NCBI GenBank assembly: GCA_949825045.1
Contig: OX463815.1
Location: 35,207,356-35,271,355 of the forward strand
Direction: 5' to 3'
DNA: 64,000 nucleotides
From: Argyresthia goedartella
Lineage: Eukaryota > Arthropoda > Insecta > Lepidoptera > Argyresthiidae
Shown: positions 20,111-31,060 of the stretch, piece by piece
Layout: each line of letters begins with the position of its first letter
Numbering within the stretch: the stretch's first letter is position 1
Notes under the pieces: model-generated
Seen by the model: only the letters and a program-made list of their open reading frames with translations
Told to the model about the DNA's origin: nothing
Databases searched by the model: none
Position numbers and translations under genes: made by a program

Positions 20111-21306
20111 ATCATCCTGTTTTTACCCCTACCAAGCAGTATGTTAAAGATAGTGACGCTCTGTTGATATATGTATCTCTGTGGTCACTAAGAATGATCC
20201 GAATCCCTCGCGTTATAGGCGATCGGGATACTATACCAGGGAAACTCTTACTACGCTGGAACTTCTCAAAGCACAAAAATAAACTTAACAAGTGTACAGT
20301 CAACCCCTTTCCATCCATATTCGCTGCGGCGCTGTCTGCAGCGAGGGTCTCTAGGGAGCGCAAAAAATGGCGCTAAAACGTCGTTCTCATTTCACGTCGG
20401 GCGCAAAATCATATTCTGGTAAATTCGTTATGTCCGCGCCTTATCGCGCTGACCTGGCAACGGATGTAATAGAGGGGATAAGAAAAGATTCGCTTATTCT
20501 TTGTTTCACATTACAGTGGAATACACATATGAATATAAAGCTGTAAAATGGTTTCACCCGTAAAACGCAATGACGTTTGTGTCATTTTCTTAAACTTTTT
20601 AGGTGGACCAAAGGCAAATAACTTATTTATGAAGTGATCATGAGGAAAGTAATGCCCATGGTAAACCCACCAAGTGAAACACGATCAACATCCGATAGTA
20701 AGATTTTGGTGGCATGACATGCTGTCCCATCTGGATCTCGTATCCCTTATTCATCACTACAATATACTCTAACTGAAATCTACCAAAAATTGTGAAACAG
20801 TGATATTTTTCCCATACACTTTACCTTAAGTCTGTTGGAGCTTAGAACTGCGTCGACAATTTTTAACCTTATATTTTGATTACAATTGAGTCCAAACCAA
20901 TGTTTTTTTGGTTCGACGTCCGAGTGGTTAAGCCCTATTTAACATAAAAAATCGATTTAGCTGTGGATAGAATTAGTGAATATAAGCCGTATCCATATTA
21001 CTCCAGCACCATACTTCGCTGTGAAAGCAATACTGTATTGAGTTTTTAGCTCTGTCGCAAGGGACACCTCTCAAATGGTAACCCGTGATGAAATATTGGG
21101 TCAGACCATTTCACTCACACAGCTTCTAATGGATACTCGATACATTTACTATTGGCAATTTTATAAAGCTAGAGATTATTGATGTGAAGAAGGATGGTAT
21201 GATCATTATAGCCCCTTTGTCGCAGAGGTCTCTTGACAGTATATAAGAATGAATACAAAACTAACATTTATAATAACCATGAAGAATGTTTGGAGAGTAA
21301 ATGTCA
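20111..21306. other. unassigned stretch with CpG-rich patch
   Basis: 20315-20430 is CpG-rich (TTCGCTGCGGCGCTGTCTGC, TGGCGCTAAAACGTCGTTC, CACGTCGGGCGC) in an otherwise AT-rich stretch. It could be a regulatory patch or an old element. No splice-bounded coding frame was found. Confidence 0.35.
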
Positions 21307-21678
21307 CCTTAAGATAGTCAAAACCGTTAGTTGGTAAACTAACGCGTTAGTTGATCAACTATCGACAGATAGTAAAGTAAATGTTTAGAATTTACGTTTC
21401 TTTACGTTACATGTCAACCTAACACGAAAAATATTAGGGGACTTCGCAGCGCTCGCCCCCTCTAGTCTTCACCTAAGCTACCGCAGTGTTTGCCCTGGTA
21501 TTTCGTTTGCAATTCAAGTTTAAACCAGTTTACTAGCTAACAGTTTTAACCGTTAGTTTATCATCTAACGCGTCATATAGTAAGCAGTACGCTACAGTTT
21601 ACTATCTGTCGATAGTTGGCCAACTAACGAGAAAAAAAACGTTAGTTTATCAACTAACGGTTTTGACAATCTTAAGGG
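21307..21678. mobile_element. foldback element with GTTAGTTGATCAACTAAC units
   Basis: The left arm (21307-21375) CCTTAAGATAGTCAAAACCG and TTAGTTGATCAACTATCGAC is matched in inverse by the right arm (21597-21678), which reads GTCGATAGTTGGCCAACTAA and ends CGGTTTTGACAATCTTAAGG. The arms contain nested short palindromes (GTTAGTT...AACTAAC). The centre (21410-21500) holds a fragment of the repeat that forms the 13051-14424 foldback arms. No coding capacity. Confidence 0.75.
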
Positions 21679-21705
21679 GGCATATATACTCAAACTCATA
21701 AACTC

Positions 21706-22022
21706 AAAATGTCTTCATTACTGTAGATATTACATATACTTAGCAAATGACAATTATTGCCTCTTCTCTATATTGGACCTCTGTGGGAGAGGGCGAAGAA
21801 ACGCCCTCAGATTGATTTTTAGATCTCTTTTAAAAATTTGTTGCGTTTAACTAGTAAAATTTTACAAAATTAGTTATTATAAATTTAGTATTTATAATAA
21901 TTAATATTGTAAAAATTTACCAGCAGGAATATATAATTAAAAATTTATTAACAGCGAGTTCTGTGTTGAGTTAGATTAACCCCATACAGTCCCGTCATTT
22001 AAGTAATCTTGAACATTGTAAT
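21706..22022 (-). mobile_element. LINE-A 3' portion (left part of split copy)
   Basis: The complement of the LINE-A 3' end: TCTTCATTACTGTAGATATT, CTTCTCTATATTGGACCTCT, AGATTGATTTTTAGATCTCT, then TTAACCCCATACAGTCCCGT and CTTGAACATTGTAATATCC at its inner edge. Its continuation appears on the other side of the plus-strand LINE-A copy, at 24912-25008, which points to a single minus copy interrupted by the plus copy. Confidence 0.75.
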
Positions 22023-22477
22023 ATCCGGCTACCGGGTTAACCAAAAAGTAACGAACATTTTGCTGTCCAAATAGTTCATTTGTAGATCTTGTAAATATAA
22101 TTAGTCATGGTATCTATGATGAGTACAGCACTATTGTAATTATGGTAGGAAATCATTCAAACATTAGTCGGAATGATTTGAATAAAAGTGTTGAAACACT
22201 TCTAGACTTACATAGTAGGATGAAATGCAAATTTATACTTTTCAATTTTCCATATGCCTGTAATTTGACAGAACAACAAAACAAATCTGTGCATAGAATG
22301 AATATTCATTTATTTAATTTAGCGTGACATCACAGCGATGCTATTATATATTTCGACATGAATAATTTTATTCCTAACTTTACTCTGACTCAGAATAGTT
22401 GTATCTGTCTAATAAATATGGAAAATTAATAGCTATATTGTTATCATATAATATATGCGACGCAGCTATAGTTGGTT

Positions 22478-22530
22478 CAACCAAGTTCAACCAAGTTCAA
22501 CCAAGTTCAACCAAGTTCAACCAAGTTCAA
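22478..22530. repeat. five-copy 10-bp tandem repeat
   Basis: The unit AACCAAGTTC is repeated five times without a change inside the decayed LINE-A copy. It is probably a replication-slippage expansion that post-dates the insertion. Confidence 0.85.
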
Positions 22531-23764
22531 CTGGACATCAGCTACTTTTGTTTGAACAGACTAATCAGAAACCTCCTAATATTAAGGGTAAGATGACATG
22601 CACCCTGGGAATTTACCGGTTAATAATATTTTGCATGCAACATTGGAATTTGTTCCAAGTAATTTAAATTAGTTCATAAGACAGTAGAGGAAATCGCAAG
22701 CATACAAGAGCCACTAAATATGTTAAAGGGTAGGCCCCACTTAAATATTAACCATCAAAATATCCAGGGGCTGCCTGGCTAAGAAATTGTATTAGGACTA
22801 TTTCTAAAAAAATCTGACATCGATGTTATTTGTGTTACAGAACACTGGTTAAAAGAAAATATGATGTCTTTTGACATAAATAATTACAATATTGTCAGTT
22901 GTAACAATAGAAAGACTGCTGACAGAGGTGGTTCTTTCATCTTATTAAAAATATATTTTAAGATATAAGATATTCTTGCACTTACTATTGAAAGACAGAT
23001 AGAGGTATCCTGTGTTGAGTTAGATAGTCATATTATAGTTAACCTCCGAGAGATGAAAAGGACTATAGCAATTCTAGCGCTGAGGTTGCCCGAGCTTTCG
23101 AAACATTCTTTACCAATGAACCCTTACTCACAGCAGGGCGTCTTAATTCATCTCCATATGTAGCAGAGCTTTTATTAAAAAACAACAATAGCGTATATTG
23201 TATATTTATAATTTCGACATTTATATCTCCAGGACATTGTCAAAACGTTTAGATTATTTAACTTAAAAAATCCTAAAGACCTTTGGGTATATCAGTCTGA
23301 GTTATATCTAGTTCTAGCCCCACAAGTAGCTTATATATTCAACAAATGTGATGACGATAGAGTTTTCCCAGACCTCATGAAGCACAGAAAACTTCACTAA
23401 GCACTAAGTAAAATATTTGAAAAGATTATACTCATCCAAATGCTCTCACACTTCAACCATACAAAACAACTCCACGCCAAACAATAAGGTTTCACTAGGG
23501 ATTAATATACTACGATATCTCATATTTTTTCTGCATGTAAGGCCGCACAGGATGCTACCGGAGTTTTTTGCAATCTGTCGAAGGCATTTGATTGTGTTGA
23601 GCATAATACGCTATTAATTAAATTAAATCATTACGAGTTAGAAATAAAGCGTTGTATCTACTAAGATCATACTATGCAATATAATTCAAAAGCTAGAAGT
23701 CAACGGCGTTAAATCTGATGGATCGGGTGTAAAAATTGGCGTTCTACAAGGTGCCATATTAGGC

Positions 23765-23806
23765 CCTTTTTTATTCCTGGTGTATATACACCGGGAATAA
23801 AAAAGG
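23765..23806. repeat. 42-bp quasi-perfect palindrome in LINE-A
   Basis: Arms CCTTTTTTATTCCTGGTGTA and its complement on the right meet at the centre without a spacer; one mismatch in 21 pairs. It lies where the reverse transcriptase frame would continue from LVYI towards the conserved NDLP. Confidence 0.85.
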
Positions 23807-24911
23807 ATCTTCCTTTCATGCTGGAGAAATTAACTTACATATATTGTTTGCTGATGATACTTCATTTGTCTTCAAAATTTAAAGACAAAAAGAAGATTTT
23901 AATGATGTTAATGGTGAATTGTCTTTAACCTTGAATTGATTCACAGTTAATAATTTATTGATAATCGCTGGTAAAACCAAGTGTATTAAATTCTCACTTC
24001 CAAATGTCAGGCAGGTTGAGACCAGTTTACCAGACTCCTAACAAGGAGTAGCTAATGATACGAAGTTTCTTGGAATAACTATTGAAAGCAAATTGTAGTG
24101 GGGACCCCACATAGATAAATTAGCCAGTAAATTAAGTTCTGCGGCTTCCGCTGTTAGGAACATTAGACAAAACACGGATGTGGCTACATCTAGGCTAGTA
24201 TATTTTAGTAACTTTCATTGTGTCATGTCCTATTGTATCTTGTTGTTGGGGAAAAGAGCGGATATTCATACTATTTTTATTTTACAGAAAAGAAAAGAGC
24301 TATTGGAGCTATTTATAATTTAAAACGAACAGACTCCTTAAGACAGATTTTTAGAGAAATTGACATACTTACTGTAGCTAGTCGATTAATTTTCGAAAAT
24401 GTAATATAGAACCTTACAACATTTTCCAAAATTTTAGCGATAGCTGTAATGTATACTTAAGTAATAATCACAGCCTAGTTGCGCCCCAAAGTTAGCAATT
24501 CTTTCGAAGGTCAGTGCATTCTCTACTACAATAAGATACCCCTGGAGATTTTGAAATTGCCATTTGAGCAAATTAAAAAGCATGTTAAAGTGACTTTTTG
24601 AAAAAAGGGATATTACAATGTTCAAGATTACTTAAATGACGGGACTGTATGGGGTTAATCTAGCTCAATACAGACCTTGCTGTTATTAATTTTGTAATTA
24701 TTTATTCCTGCTTATTAATCATATTAATTAATATCGTAATATTTGTATTAGTTAAACACAACCAATTTTCAAAAGAGATCTTATAATCAACCTGTGGTAG
24801 TTTCTACGCCCTTCTTGTCCCACAGTGGTCCAATGTAGAGAAGAGGCAAAAAATTACGTTTGCTAAGTATATGTAAATATCTACAGTAATAAAGAACTTT
24901 CACTTTGACTT

Positions 24912-25008
24912 TGATCCTTTTTTTAATTTCTCAAATGGCAATTTCAAAATCTCCAAAGGTATCTTGTTGTAGCAGAGAATGCACTGACCCTTGAAAGATT
25001 TGCCAACT
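24912..25008 (-). mobile_element. LINE-A fragment (right part of split copy)
   Basis: TTTCTCAAATGGCAATTTCA and AAATCTCCAAAGGTATCTTG are the complement of a LINE-A segment that lies just upstream of the part preserved at 21706-22022. Only about 25 bases of LINE-A sequence are missing between the two pieces. Confidence 0.7.
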
Positions 25009-26004
25009 TTTGCCTGGCGTCGCGCCCACATCCGATTTCAAAGAAGATTCCGCGCAAACGTATTCTTTGTATACATGTCATGTCACGTCTCGTATGCCGG
25101 CACGATGTCTTTATTATACTTCATTATACAAGACTACTCGATATTTTTTATTACATATTCTCACAGGAAAACCCTACAACCGCAACCACTCAACCAACAT
25201 AAAAGTCCACAGATGACGAAAAATACATCGAAAAACAATGAAAATACTCAAAAAACCACCGGAGCGGCATCTTTGATTATTTCGAAAAATATATTTTTAT
25301 TTGGCGTCCTATTTTGACTCCTTTTAGTCTGGGGGTTAATGAGTGAAGTGGCTATCGCGTTGCGAGAAATAAAGCCATAAGTGGATATTGAGAATCGAAA
25401 TGGTATTTTTAAGTAGACGCCTATGGTGAGAGTCACTCGATGCCGTCAAGTGGCCGGTTTTGAAATTAATACGGTCGAGAAGTCAATTTCGTTTTGTGGG
25501 AAAGGACATCGGATTGGTATTGATGTTTGATATTTCGTTCTATTACAACCGCCATGTAGTTGCAATCACTTTGATCTTGGAAATTCTACTTATGTATGTC
25601 TTCACACCGTTAGACTTCTGGAAATCACATTTTCGAATATAGCATCATGTTTCGGAATCATTTGCATAGCTACCTATTTAAGGTTATATCTTATGTAACA
25701 GAAATTATATATTTAAGACTTAATTTAAACCATGATACGCAAATAAAGTTTAGTAATTTTTAATAAGGCAGTATTCCAGCTATTGGGATAGCACAGTAAT
25801 CGTTATAATTCACATTTGGTATGAATTCGCAGGTCGTCGTTCAATAAAGCAACTATAATATTTTAATCTTCTGATTTATAATTTATTCTGATTCCGTGAT
25901 GGAGACAATTATTCAGAATCCTTCATAGCTTCGGGTCTTTGAAATAGGTAATATTTTTACACTCTATCAAAATTCAACAAGAAGACCTTGTAACGGAGGA
26001 CACA
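25009..26004. other. unassigned stretch
   Basis: AT-rich sequence with a 108-codon open frame (24991-25317) that begins inside the LINE-A fragment and has no domain-like features. No repeats shared with the window were recognised. Confidence 0.4.
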
Positions 26005-26412
26005 AAGTTAAAGTCAAAGTCAAATTTGTTTATTGCTGTAGATATTTACATATACTTATCAAATATTTTTTTTGGCATTTTAGCAATAACCTTGGAACAC
26101 TGTGGGAGAAAAAGAGCGTATAAAGTCCCACAGATTGATTTTTAGATCTCTTATTGGTTGTGCTTAACTAATACAAATATTACAATATCAATTATTATAA
26201 TTAATAAGCAGGAATAAAATAATTACACAATCATTAACAGCAAGGTCTGTGTTGACTTACATTAACCCTATATAGTCCCGTCATTTTAGTAATCTTGAAT
26301 ATTGTAGTTTCCTTTTTTCGACTAAGTCGCTTTAACATGCTTTTTAAATTGCTCAAATGGCAATTTCAAAATCTCCAGAGGAATCTTGTTCTAATAGAGA
26401 ATGCACACAATA
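26005..26412 (-). mobile_element. LINE-A 3' portion
   Basis: The complement of the LINE-A end: AAAGTCAAAGTCAAATTTGT tail, TTGCTGTAGATATTTACATA, stem-loop arms CTGTGGGAG / AGTCCCACAG, CCTATATAGTCCCGTCATTT, and CTCAAATGGCAATTTCAAAA / TCTCCAGAGG. It breaks off in the same C-terminal region as the split copy. Confidence 0.8.
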
Positions 26413-26591
26413 TTAATTATTTGATTTCAAAGTTTGAACAGCACGATTGCTTGAAATTTTATTAAAAGCTTTTATTTATCTTGCAATGTCTGTATGTTTT
26501 ATGTTCGAGTCAAATCTTTCAGATCAAATTTGACCCACTTCCCGCTTTCCGATTTAGCTGAAATTTTGCACACATATGTAAATCGGATGAT

Positions 26592-26840
26592 CATACAATA
26601 TTTTGATAACATGGGACTGATCTGATGATGGAGCCGGAAGGTGGCCATGAGAACTCTGTAATAAAAGACGCAACCCTATCTTGTTTGGGGCGCGATTGAT
26701 TCGTCTTTACATGTACTTTGGTCCCATACAATATTTTCATGACATGGAGCATGATGAAGCCGGATGTTGGCTATGTGAACTTTTTAACAAAAACGACGCT
26801 ACCCTATCGAGTTAGACGTTTGGATCGTCTTGATAAATGC
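26592..26840. repeat. imperfect tandem duplication (~130 bp unit)
   Basis: CATACAATATTTTGATAACA...GAGCCGGAAGG...AACCCTATC (from 26592) is followed by CATACAATATTTTCATGACA...GAAGCCGGATG...ACCCTATC (from 26724). The duplicated unit belongs to a repeat introduced by AGCTGAAATTTTGCACACAT at 26550, a phrase common in insect mobile elements. Confidence 0.55.
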
Positions 26841-26961
26841 TCTGGACCTAGACTAGATAACAGCCTCATATTGATAGCAAAAATATATAAAATAAATCAA
26901 AAGTAAAGAAAAAAACATTAAAAATACCTTTTAAAAAAAATCATTTAAGAAGACGAAAATA

Positions 26962-27602
26962 AACTTTATGTAGAATCAAACCCATCAATTAATTACATCA
27001 CTCAATGAATTATGATGTAAAAGCTTGCTGCGAGATTCTTTGTGTATCTATATGCAGTTATATTAGGTATATACTTACCTATGACGACCCGAATGGCCGA
27101 GTCAGCAGTGACCCTGCCTACGAAGCCAAGGGTCCCGGGTCCGAGTCCCGGTGGGGGCAAATACTTGTTTGATGAGAACAGATGTTTGTACCCTATTCAT
27201 GGTTGTTTATCTATCTAAGTATAATATTTATCTATATACGTATGTGTATCGTTGTCTAGTACCCAAGATACAGGGAATCCTAGTTTGGGACTAGATCAAT
27301 ATGTGTAAATAGTGTCCAAGGTATTATTATATTATATTAATATTTTAAACATTTGTGCAAACCACAAAGGCGGTGTTCTGATTGATTAATCAGTGATTGA
27401 TGTAATTAATAATGATTGATTGGTTAAATTAATGATGTTTGATTAAATCAGTGCAAGTTACATCTTTGGTAAATTTAATGTCACTTTTTGTAAAATAGTT
27501 TGGTAACTACATCTATTTACTAAAGTTAATCTCGCATCAAGCTTTTACATCATAATAAATTGTGTGATGATATTAATTGATTGGTTTGATTCTATATAAA
27601 GT
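26962..27602. mobile_element. foldback element with nested SINE-B
   Basis: The left arm (26962-27050: AACTTTATGTAGAATCAAAC, ATTATGATGTAAAAGCTTGC, GCGAGATT) is matched in inverse by the right arm (27520-27602: AATCTCGCATCAAGCTTTTA, CATCATAATAAATTGTGTG, GGTTTGATTCTATATAAAGT). Without the SINE-B insertion at 27083-27340 the element is about 380 bp. The interior is rich in TGATTGATTAATC-like words. No coding capacity. Confidence 0.75.
27083..27340 (+). mobile_element. SINE-B copy nested in foldback element
   Basis: Head GACGACCCGAATGGCCGAGT, B box GGGTCCGAGTCCCGGTGG, body GAACAGATGTTTGTACCC, tail TACAGGGAATCCTAGTTTGG and ATTATTATATTATATTAA end. It is inserted in the left half of the 26962-27602 foldback element, so the SINE-B insertion is the younger event. 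Confidence 0.85.
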
Positions 27603-29012
27603 ACTTTTAATTTTTCCAGTTAAAAACATATATTTATATAAATAAAGACTAAAGAAGGCAATTCGACTAGTTACTTTCACTAATAAACCATTTTAAACAC
27701 AATAAACATCTTTTATTCTACAAAACTGAACTTTGTTATAAGTTACCAGGTTGTAAGTAAGTACGTCGGTGAACTCTTTTATTATTAAACACTTGGGATG
27801 TTAACCAAAAAATCGATCAACCGATTGATCAAAAAGGATTGAATGCAATGAAAAATTAAAAGGATAACTGCGTTCAATTTACAGATGTTTGAAGTCCCTA
27901 TCGATTCATAATTTAAACGATGTTCTTAAGCTGGTTCAACTACTGTGAAGCTAAGACAAACAGAGGTCAAATATTACCTATTACATTGACATCACATAAG
28001 GCTCTCCTTCTCGTAAAGAGTATTGAAATATTGGAAACATTGCCAGCCCCTTTGGGAAAAAGAATATTGGAAATACATAACGATATTTCTATTTCCACGG
28101 AACATAAAGAATCTTTAGCCTCTGGGGCGGCCATTTTGTCCCGTTGGAGGTTCGGGAAATGGCGTCGTCGGACGCCGTTCAATTTGAATATAGAGCAGCA
28201 TACGTCGCGCGCGCTCCTCGACAGTAACTCATCGGATTGTGTGAGATGGTCCGGGAATCGTAAAAATATACTTCTTAACTGCAACAGTGGTGGCGATGGC
28301 GCGTGACGAGCGGTGTCGGTTTTATTGTGAAAATGAGACCCAAAATCAGTTGCAGGGGAAAAACGTTTGGTGTGCTACAATGAAAATGGCAGGACGAACA
28401 AGTTGGTGCCGATAATGCTACAGGCGTAACAGTACAGCCGGTTCTACTTGGACCAGAATGGGGTATGACCGCGTGAATTGCAAGTCGATTGGGAAGGCAG
28501 TGACTTTCAGTGGACTAAAACTTTCTGAAGTAGAAGCAGAAATACTTGTTAATGTAAATGTCTTTTCTGTTTGATTGTGGTTTGAATTTTCAGGTGTACC
28601 AAATATATACTAAAACACATACGAAGGAAATGGTAAAAAGATTGACTGCAATGACGACTCCATCCCTTTTAGAGCATCGCATAAGGCAGCTCTAAGAATA
28701 TGTCGGTTCACGCCGCGACGACAGCTCGGCGCCTGCTGATAGCGACCCGGGATGCACAACCACCTACTCAAAGTTTGACTGAGTGTCAAGTTATGCTGTC
28801 ACCGTCTCTCGCTCCGGAAGCAACGGGATTAAATAAGTATTTTGGATGTTTCACCGAGAAAGTTGTAAAAACGTACCTATACTTGTTTTGCCTAACAACA
28901 TAAAATCAGGGCATAATTACGATACAAGTGCATTAGTTATTAATGTGGATCAGTTATTTATTTTGCTGCTTGTTGCTCTAATCCTTCATTCCACCAAAGC
29001 TGGGGCGATAAG
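27603..29012. other. unassigned stretch with CpG-rich block
   Basis: 27930-28310 and 28690-28840 are richer in CpG than the surroundings (GGGGCGGCCATTTTGTCCCG, TACGTCGCGCGCGCTCCTCG). Open frames exist on both strands of the first block (27920-28306 plus; 27967-28284 minus), but neither shows a domain. The GCGGCCATTTTG word resembles a YY1/PHO-type site. It could be a promoter or conserved noncoding region; I cannot assign it. Confidence 0.35.
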
Positions 29013-29125
29013 CATAAGCTAGCGCCCTGTCACACAAAATATAGTATATCGGATAATTGGCCAAACGTTGGCACAACTGTGCCTCTGCCACAGCGTACGG
29101 GAAAAGGCGTGACGCTTGATTATAT
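29013..29125 (+). mobile_element. TAG repeat copy
   Basis: AGCTAGCGCCCTGTCACACA, ATAATTGGCCAAACGTTGGC, ACAACTGTGCCTCTGCCACA and GTACGGGAAAAGGCGTGACG align with the copy at 7205-7305. Confidence 0.65.
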
Positions 29126-29179
29126 TTCAGTTATATTACTCACTCCATACATAAAAGAATTACAAAAAAATCTGCCCAA

Positions 29180-29345
29180 AACAACCCGCCATATTTCACA
29201 TTCCGTCACCGCGGCGCGGTCCGCACCGCCGTAAATTACCCGGACGGTGTTAATCCGCACTTTTGTACCATCCGGCACTATCTGGACGGTACACGCCGCA
29301 ACCTTCGGCGCATCGCCGCGAATACGGCGAACGGTCAGCAAAACC
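29180..29345. other. GC-rich islet with open frames on both strands
   Basis: About 165 bases of high GC content with codon choice unlike the surroundings. Plus: a frame containing YFTFRHRGAVRTAVNYPDG and IRHYLDGTRRNLRRIAANTA, ending TGA at about 29358. Minus: a frame containing VAACTVQIVPDGTKVRIN and VIYGGADRAAV. I cannot identify either. Synonymous-site GC is high in both frames, as in bacterial DNA, but length and context do not establish origin. Confidence 0.4.
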
Positions 29346-30041
29346 AACTCATGCCATGATATAATTCATTTTAAGCGAGAAGTGAAAAAGTTACCTACCA
29401 ATTACTAAATACCTTCAACTGACTGAACATTTTAAGTTTCCTATATCAGATTGCAGCAAACTATATTTCATTTACATTGAAAAGATATTGTTTAATCAAT
29501 TAATTTGAAATAAATTATTTAATTAATTAAAACAAGTATTACTACTATTAAAGTCCCCACCGAGAAGCACAAGCGTTATTATTGATAGTATATGAAACGC
29601 AATCTTGTAAAAAAAATCTTGAATGATGTTAATCTCTGCTGGCTCGTAGCAGCCGTAGCGAAGTAACAAGCGTAGGGCGTAGCTACGAATTCAGTGCCGT
29701 TACGAAGATTATTGAAATCCTGCGTGATAAGCTTACAAAGAACATCTTCCTATTTACAAATAAAGGCAGTCAAACTTGACCTGTTTACTTCTTCGATACA
29801 CAAAAGTGTCTTTACCACCTTTAGGACGTGGGTCCCATTTTGATACCGTAGCACTTCCTGTACCGACGGTACGACGACTGTCGGCACGACGATTAATCAC
29901 GGCTTATCGAGTGCTAATCCAGGTTTAAATAGATAACTAGTGAAACCGGTCTATTGTCACGCCGGCGACGACTAGGGTTGGCAAAAGGTTGTGTTGCCAC
30001 TTCTTCGGATCGGTCACAGAGGCTTCATATCTGCGGTGATG
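29346..30041. other. unassigned stretch
   Basis: A short AAAGTCCCCACCGAGAAGCA at 29550 resembles the SINE-F tail. CGACGGTACGACGACTGTCG (29867) is a small imperfect palindrome. Nothing coding was seen. Confidence 0.35.
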
Positions 30042-30150
30042 GGCTAGCCCCCCCTTCACTCATAATAGAGCATTGATTAACTGGCTAAATGTGGGCCCAA
30101 TTGTGCCTCTGCCACCCCGTATGGGAAATGGCGTTCCGCTGTGTATGTGG
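30042..30150 (+). mobile_element. TAG repeat copy
   Basis: GGGCTAGCCCCCCTTCACTC, ATTGATTAACTGGCTAAATG, GGGCCCAATTGTGCCTCTGC and CCCCGTATGGGAAATGGCGT align with the family. Confidence 0.65.
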
Positions 30151-30233
30151 TAAGGAACAGAAATGCGTTTGGCTTTTTTGCGTTTAAATCCAGCAAACAC
30201 AAGTATCATATTATGGGGCACATACTTTTATAT

Positions 30234-30322
30234 TGCTTCTGGCCCCACAATAGGATACCCTGTGTCGTAGCAACCAGAAATGGCGACATCGCATACATAT
30301 AAACATCTTATACCTGGGTTTC
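30234..30322 (-). mobile_element. SINE-A tail fragment
   Basis: Plus-strand GCTTCTGGCCCCACAATAGG, ATACCCTGTGTCGTAGCAAC and CATACATATAAACATCTTAT are the complement of the SINE-A tail; the head is missing. Confidence 0.75.
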
Positions 30323-30439
30323 TTTCTTAGAAATTTAGGATTTGTGATGCGTACCTGCTCGGTATTTGGGGATCTTGGTTGTATTAAAAATGTATATTTT
30401 GCGTATGTACGTAGTGTACGAGAATACGGAAGCATTATA

Positions 30440-31060
30440 TAGTCACCTTGTTATCAAACTTACAAAGACCGCATTGAAAGAGTACAGAAAAAGTTTCTGA
30501 ATTATCTTAATATAGGGCTCGCTCCTCTCATATGAAGACAGTTGCTCCGGACATCGTATTCTTCCTCTGGCAGACAGACGAGTGATGTTAGATGTAATGT
30601 TCCTGTACGACATACTTGTGTCGCGAGTCGACTGCCCCGCGCTGGTGCGTTCGGTGGCGCACTGCACGCCGCTGCGGCGCACGCGCCACACGCCGTTGCT
30701 GCGTGAGCCAGCGCGACGCACTAACTACGCCGCCAACGAGCCGCTCACCAGGATCACACGTACTTACAATAACACCTTCCAACACATCGACCCGTTCAAT
30801 AACTCCAGGGCCTCCTTCAGAAACTGCATTCTCAAACACTTTACACAACCGGAACAATAAACTAAGCAACATATTATATTATTACACAGAAATATATTTA
30901 TTACATATCTGTTTATATATAATCTATTCTATCTATATAATCTATTTATATAATCTGTTTATTATATCTACATTATATACTTATATAAACATAAATATGT
31001 AAATGTAATAGAATGAAAGTATATAAAAAATATATATATATATAAATACATTTATAAAAA
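30440..31060 (+). pseudogene. LINE ORF2 C-terminus and 3' region
   Basis: The frame through 30582-30860 reads VMFLYDILVSRVDCPALVRS and TYNNTFQHIDPFNNSRASFR before TAA. This matches the end of CR1/Jockey-type LINE ORF2 proteins ('...FLYKIL.G.IDCP.LL...YN......DPF..S...F'). The coding part is GC-rich, unlike its surroundings, and only mildly damaged. The AT-rich tail to about 31060 (repeats of TCTATATAATCTATT and an ATATATATAT run) is taken as 3' untranslated sequence. Confidence 0.65.

Larger units (their letters stand above)
22023..24911 (+). pseudogene. LINE-A, near full-length decayed non-LTR retrotransposon
   Basis: An order of decayed domains can be read on the plus strand. An ORF1-like remnant is at 22140-22330 (TIVIMVGNHSNISRN, ending in TGA). 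An AP-endonuclease-like region follows at 22750-22930 (IDVICVTEHWLK, then a degraded GG motif). Reverse transcriptase remnants come next: SKAFDCVEHNTLL near 23575-23615, GVLQGAILGPFLFLVYI near 23730-23785, and the catalytic FADD box at 23847-23858. A C-terminal thumb segment follows, then the LINE-A 3' region with the CTGTGGTAG/CTCCCACAG-type stem-loop and a CTTTGACTTTGAT tail. Numerous stops and frameshifts make it non-functional. Domain order and motifs suit the CR1/Jockey group; the exact clade is not claimed. The 5' boundary near 22023 is inferred from the interrupted minus-strand copy. Confidence 0.8.

Noticed and set aside
27920..28306. 128-codon plus-strand open frame
   Set aside because: A comparably long frame exists on the opposite strand in the same GC-rich block, no domain is visible, and no splice or start context supports it; it is described only as a CpG-rich block.
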